A stretch of 64,000 nucleotides of DNA from Tolypeutes matacus (lineage: Eukaryota > Chordata > Mammalia > Cingulata > Chlamyphoridae), in the NCBI GenBank assembly GCA_026826555.1, contig JAKSZT010053928.1, positions 46,011,389 to 46,075,388 of the forward strand, given 5' to 3'. Both the position numbers and the translations under genes were made by a program. This document shows, in pieces, positions 58,731 through 64,000 of the stretch. The notes beneath the pieces are model-generated. The model saw nothing but the letters and a program-made list of their open reading frames with translations, ran no database searches and was not told the origin of the DNA. Numbering within the stretch: position 1 is the first letter of the stretch; each line of letters starts with the position of its first letter.

Positions 58731-59819
58731 AGCCTTTTCTTTCAAGTTAACAATGTACAGTTCCTACCAATCATCTTGGTAGGCAAGTTGAAGGGTTGAG
58801 TGATGAAGATAGGGAGAAGTGAGATACATAGAAAGACCAAGAGTGAGACGTGGCAGTTTTCCATTTTGGAAGCAGGCACAAACTAATTATATTTATAAAC
58901 CTAGTTTTCTTAATTCAAGCTTTCAGTCTTGGGCTGTCTCTTGGCACTGAATCTTTCAGAGGTAATAAAACAGCATGCTGGCAGACCTGGGGCACCAATG
59001 CAGGGCTGGAGTCTGTGACCACTTTCAAAAGGTTTTCCAGGAAATTGCTATATTGAATAATGTTTAAGTTTCCACAGAAGCTATAAGCACAGCATGGTGC
59101 AAAAAAAAAAAAAAAAAAAAAAAAAAATCGCACAAGATTTAAAAAAAAAAATCACCTCTAGGGTTATGGCCCCATTAAGGGAAACTACATTGTCTGATAA
59201 TGGCTCTTCAGCATTCCCTGGAGACTCACAGACTCACTGGCTAATTGAAAGCCATAAGGTATATTTACCTAGATTTATTCAGTTTTATTGCCTAATTAAT
59301 TTTCCTATTTCTCTGCATTGAAACAGAAATGTGAATGGGGTCAGTTGCAAAAGTCACTCTAAAAGACAAAATATTTTATGTTGACAACTCACCTTTGGGC
59401 AGACACACAGTTTAGACTTTGAGACCATTGTCAACTAGACAATATAACTTAAAATGTGCTAACACCTATCCAAAAATATCTCTTCCATTGGACTGCCTAA
59501 AATTCCTATACTTGGAATCAAGAAAATTGGGTATAGAGGAAATCACCCCTGAAATCTGCACTTGCCCCCTGAGGAGAGTTCTAGCAATACTCTCTTAGCT
59601 CTCGTAATATCTTATCAAGGATTAGTTTGCCAAATTAAATACCCTTGGAAATCTGAGTCTTGGGAATTTTTTTACAAAGCAAAGAATGGAATGGAAGAAA
59701 ACCACAAAAAGTCCAGAGGTTCAGGATATCAGAAGATGCATTAGAAATGTTATAGGATAAATCTAAGTATTTCTGTTTCTAGCCACATGTCCCTACTGCC
59801 CTGACCTCTTTATTACCCA
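58731..59819. other. Intronic sequence with a long poly(A)
   Basis: Contains 27 consecutive A at 59101-59127 and another A run at 59140-59150. Upstream sequence shows no retroposon body that I recognise. A 37-bp segment at 59698-59734 has a diverged partner at 62448-62484. Confidence 0.4.
59101..59127. repeat. Poly(A) tract
   Basis: Twenty-seven consecutive A, probably length-polymorphic. Confidence 0.9.
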
Positions 59820-60030
59820 TTATTCCTATATACACTCTCTGTCCCGATCCAGGCTCTTCTCATATCCCATGGTGTCCTAGCCCATGCCTGTGCTCATATT
59901 ATCCTTCTGACAATTTCCAACAGACAAGCTCTACTCATCCTTCAAGGTACAGTCTAATTCCTCCTGCTCCACAGCTCCTCAAATGATTCCTCAGGCCCCC
60001 TGGACTCCTTTATTTTCTGAACTTGAGACT
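59820..60030 (+). repeat. L2-like remnant, sense
   Basis: CTACTCATCCTTCAAGGTAC and CTCCTGCTCCACAGCTCCTC with pyrimidine-rich surroundings resemble the sense L2 3' region. It is degraded. Confidence 0.4.
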
Positions 60031-60693
60031 ATACCGCACATGTACACATAATAATGTACATCTTTCCAAAATCCCCAAATTATGCCATGCAACTTAATTT
60101 TGATTCTATAAATATTGTCAGCACCTTGCCTTACCTTTCTGTTAGATATCAAATGGGGACTAGCATCGGGCTGAGCTTAATAGATGAGTTCACGAAACAC
60201 ATGTTGGTTTTTTTTTCAACAGGGAAGGCGAAAGTTCTGGGTGGTCCCCCTGCTGGTCAGACTATCAAAAATATTTATTTGAAGTGCCAGTTAGTGACAC
60301 TGCAAAGCAGGGAGTGTCCAGAAGTCCAGTGACTACATGGCATGAATGCAGAACATTGAATTAATCATGATGCGAGGAATTGGAGATGTTTAGTTTGACA
60401 AATCGAAGACTAAGGGGCAGCCCTGATAATTGTTTTAAAAATGCACTGAGTTGCCTGGTGGAGAAAGGTTTGGGAACATCCTGGGATATTCATGAGAACA
60501 GAACCAGGGAACCAACTGTCTGACTTAAAACTTGACAGATTGTAACTCAGCACTAGAAAGGAATGTTCTAACATTTATTTCCATCTAACAGTGGAGGAAG
60601 GTGTTCTTGAGATAGCGAGCTCGTGTCACTGCCGATGTCAAAGCAGAAGCTGGGTGACGTCTTTGAGATCTAGTGTAGAATGGTTTCTGCTAC
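60031..60693. other. Intronic sequence, no gene seen
   Basis: Unassigned. No repeat or exon recognised before the tandem duplication. Confidence 0.4.
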
Positions 60694-60761
60694 ATTGGAT
60701 AAGAAGAAACAGACACCCTGCAACCTGATTGGATAAGAAGAAACAGACACCCTGCAACCTG
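60694..60761. repeat. Perfect 34-bp tandem duplication
   Basis: A unit beginning ATTGGATAAGAAGAAACAGA and ending CTGCAACCTG occurs twice back to back (60694-60727, 60728-60761) with no mismatch. Such identity in a decaying intron implies a recent duplication or an assembly artefact. Confidence 0.95.
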
Positions 60762-63639
60762 AAGGACTCAGCATCTGGTTTTTACCCTCTGGCCCTAATT
60801 CTGCCATCAGTAGCTCTACTTACAATGGCTACTCCTTCCTCTGCATCCCTCCCCTTTTAAATATTTGAAGGCAGTTTTTCATGTTTGCCCTCCATCTTCG
60901 CTACTCCTAGGGAAGCAGTGCAGGTTCCCTCCACTTAATCATGGCCACCCTTTACTAGACATATTCTAGTTTGTCAGTTTTCCTCTTGACATGTGGGGCT
61001 CCAACATAAACATAATATATTTTATTATGACCAGATTACAAGTTCAGTTTTAGTCATCCTTTGAGATAAGGTTGTTATTATAACTTTATGCTTTTTCCCC
61101 TTGGTGGTACTAATTGTTAATAACCTTTCCGCAAAATAGCTAGAATTCCAGCGTTGCATCATGCATATCCAATTACTCTCTTGTGAACTCCAAGAATATA
61201 AATCATTATTTCAAGAAAGGGCAAGGAGTGTTTTAAATTTAGAAAATCCATTCTTTTCTCCAATGTTTTTTTGCTCTGTTTTCTGTTGTTGTTGTTTGTT
61301 TTGTTTTGTTTTGTGTTAAATAGCCATGACCTGTTTCAGATATTCTTTTTTCCAATGCCAAGGTTTTATTTATGGTTAACAGGTCAGAGTGAAATTAATA
61401 ATTACAAGTAAATTAGATCATTCCTGACCTTCACAGAACTTTTATTAGGCAGTTACTCTGGCCTTCAGAAGGAAGAAGGGGGTGAGTTTCATAGCATCAG
61501 TGAAATAAGCAATTATTAATTTAACATTTAAAATTCTAACCTTCAGGAATATTGGGAAGATAACTCTAGAAAAAAGAAACAAAATTCATGAGAAAATATT
61601 TATCTAAAGCACAGCCAAAGAGATCGGAAGTACTGGATGATTTGGCATTGCAGACGTTTGCCTTGGTTTACATTCAGAGTTTTCCCATATCAGCCCTATT
61701 ATGACAGTGGTATCAAAAAGATTTCAGTTTTTAAAGATACGTTGTGCTTTAAGTTTCAGGTCATTTAATTTGGAAATCCAATTCCACTTTACCATTTTTT
61801 GCATGCCCCCCACTCCACCCCCAATCCCTGAGAGGTTTATTTCTGGCCCATTTACTACATTAGCAGAAGAGTTTATTTTTTTGGCTCAGTGCTCAACCGT
61901 TATTATAATATATAAGTTCCATTCTCAGGCAGTTTTAAAGTGGAACCATTATCTTCCTCCACATAATTTTAAAGTTAACATTTGAAAATCACTTTCAACT
62001 TTGGATAGCAGCTGAAAAACGATTATATAGAGTTTGCATCCATCTTTGTCACTTTGGTGAAGATTTTGTAATAAATACAGTGTAGATTATTTTTCCTGTC
62101 AAAGGGCTGCTAGACACTGAAGTAAATTAATTAGCTTGGACCACTGTCAAATTTGGATGTGCTGATGTTGTCACACAGAAGGCATGAGCTGAGATTCAGA
62201 TGAAAGGCAAAAGCTTATTCACTTGTCAGCAGGAAACGTATCGAGGGTCAGTTAGGACGGCTCATTTAGCTAGCTATGACAGAGGGCCTCTGAAACCACT
62301 GAGCCAGTGAGATCTTTTTCTTAAGGAACCTATGAGGTAGGCTCATTTTCCCTACTGCGGTGGTGATGGGAGTGCTCTAGATGTAGGGGTAGTGTAGCGA
62401 AAAGAGATTTTTATTTACTTGTATATACGTTTGCAATATGTTGATGGGAAACCACAAAATGTTCAGAGGTTCAGGATGTCTGAAAGGTTTCCTGCTTTTC
62501 CTCTGAGCAAACCAGAGAAGAAAAGTGTGGATTCATCCTTTTGAAAACTTTCTCATGGGATTTCAAAGGCTTGATTCTTCATGTTAAGTTAGAATGTGGA
62601 AATATTCCTTATGCTTGTGTTTGGGTATAAGAAACTTTATATAGAGATGTTTTGGTTAATACATAGTCAAAAGTGGGTTCCTTGAATGTTCGCCCTCTGC
62701 TCACAAACCCAGAAATCTAGCAGTTTCTCATGGCATCTGTAATGCAGTGTTTGGAGGCTTTTGCAAATGGAAGCAAGACTTGCCATGCACCACAGTGGCC
62801 GTGTGCCATCTTGGACTTTGGCACGAGAATTGGCAGCATGGGGAGTCTTTGATGTCAACTTCAAACAGTCATAATATGACCCAAACATACTATTTTTTCC
62901 TTATTAAATGTGATGGGTCTATCATTAATTTATATAAGTCATTTAAAAACTATTTATATTTCTAACTTCTCTTACTGGGTAATGAATTTTGTAAACTTAA
63001 TCTCTACTTGGTGGAGTACTGCTTCCTTTTCTTTGTTCTCAACTCACAAGGACTTCATGTGGTGACCTCTCAATTAGACATTCTAGGATTTAGTGAATAT
63101 TCCACATTTACTCTGTTCATATTATTTACAATTATATAGACTTTACTCACTGTGCTTCTGACAAAAAATACTCACAGCAAAACTACAAAAGTTGCCCCAG
63201 ACTACTTTGTTTGTTTTCTTGATTCTCTTATCATTTCAAGTGATATATACATTAAATATTATGCTAGGAGTTTTGGTCTTGAGTCTGCAACTCTGTAACC
63301 ATGGGCAACTCATTTGGACACTTGATCCGTCATCTAGAAGGCAGAAATTTGGACTGAAATTTCTTTTCAATTCTTTTGAGTATGTGACCATCTAGGAAAA
63401 TTGTCTACTGTGGAGCTTACATTTGAGGATTATGGAAATAAAATTCAAATCAAACAGCCTCTTTTCAATTGTAATTAATATTTTGGGGGAATAGCAGAGT
63501 TTTGTAAATACAGGCAAATTCTGGGATGAGACATTCTAAAGTGTCTATGTGAGGGTGGAAACAGAAGACAGAGTTCCCTTTTTTGGTCTTATTTCATCTC
63601 CCTCTCCTACAGCTGGTCAAACTTACCCATTTTCATGGC
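60762..63639. other. Intronic sequence, no gene seen
   Basis: Mostly unassigned. It includes a T/G-rich tract at 61283-61315 and a repeat-free stretch around 62080-62300. Short frames have no splice context. Confidence 0.4.
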
Positions 63640-63946
63640 TGCTCATGATATTCCATTAGCTTGGTGGGCATTCCTACTCTAACTTTTCACTCCTCTTTCT
63701 CTTTAAAATCTCAGTTGAAATGTAATCTCTTCCAAAAAGCATCCCATGATTTCACACTTAAACTTTTCTGTCTCTAAACTTCCATAACATTTTATGTGTA
63801 TATGCACTATAGAATTTATTTCATTCTAATATATTATAGGTGTTTTAACAATAAGCTCCTGAAAGAGGGAAAAGATGCCTGTTCATCTTGGCATCCCGTT
63901 GAAGCCTAACAGCATTTTGCACAAAGCAACCACTCCAGAATAGTTT
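63640..63946 (+). repeat. L2 3' end, sense
   Basis: TCAGTTGAAATGTAATCTCT, CCAAAAAGCATCCCATGATT, AATAAGCTCCTGAAAGAGGG and CTGTTCATCTTGGCATCCCG follow L2 3'-end order and lead directly into the terminal GGAT repeat. Confidence 0.7.
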
Positions 63947-64000
63947 GGATGGATGGATGGATGGATGGATGGATGGATGGATGGATGGATGGATGGATGG
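63947..64000. repeat. (GGAT)n microsatellite, cut by the window edge
   Basis: At least 13 perfect GGAT units. It begins where the L2 tail should end, so it is probably an expansion of that tail. The true length is unknown because the window stops inside it. Confidence 0.95.

Noticed and set aside
59101..59127. Poly(A) as tail of a processed pseudogene or LINE
   Set aside because: The preceding 200 bp resemble no known gene or LINE end and no target duplication was visible.
1..64000. An undescribed multi-gene or defence-type system
   Set aside because: The window is mammalian intron with one exon and old transposon debris; no gene cluster, array or unusual coding system is visible.

Overview
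This is vertebrate, almost certainly placental-mammal, nuclear DNA. It is AT-rich, has no operon-like packing and no long open frames, and is full of decayed interspersed repeats (MIR, L2, L1 3' ends, hAT-Charlie type DNA transposons). Two features point to Xenarthra (armadillo, sloth, anteater). First, there are two antisense copies of a DAS-like tRNA-derived SINE with a dimeric body. Second, there are two copies of a ~0.6 kb element beginning AAGGGGTGCTGATGCAAAGT that I associate with xenarthran genomes. The SINEs are few and diverged, which fits a sloth or anteater better than an armadillo of the Dasypus type. That species inference is from memory and was not searched.

I can support only one piece of a protein-coding gene: a 74-bp plus-strand exon at 49077-49150 with a good acceptor (pyrimidine-rich tract, GTGCAG) and a consensus donor (GTAAGT). 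Its peptide (…YMDSNKYIEHLLTQLEEQ…) matches what I remember of the N-terminal coiled-coil region of NCKAP5 (Nck-associated protein 5). If so, the window is the interior of a very large gene: at least 49 kb of intron lies upstream and at least 14.8 kb downstream, with no neighbouring exon found.

Layout. 1-9.5 kb: SINE, the two xenarthran-type elements, and long antisense L2 remnants (1.9-3.6, 7.4-8.1, 8.5-9.5 kb) carrying nested insertions. 9.5-25 kb: mostly unassigned intron with one hAT MITE, the second SINE, a MIR cluster at 19-20 kb, and a repeat-free block at 22.0-22.96 kb that may be a conserved non-coding element. 25-34 kb: a run of hAT-Charlie elements and a GC-richer patch at 27.1-27.5 kb with a cluster of CCAAT boxes. 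34-49 kb: a long sense L2 split by a solo-LTR-like insertion with a 5-bp target duplication, then L1 3'-end and L2/MIR remnants. 49-64 kb: the exon, two more hAT elements with 8-bp target duplications, a second 5'-truncated LTR copy, a perfect 34-bp tandem duplication, and a terminal (GGAT)n array growing out of an L2 tail.

I see no rRNA, independent tRNA gene, CRISPR array, viral gene set or other novel multi-gene system. The longest open frames (up to 220 codons) lie in SINE, L2 or unassigned sequence and lack coding features. The most informative items are the exon, the insertion histories readable from target-site duplications, and a few repeat-free or CCAAT-rich blocks that deserve a comparative alignment.
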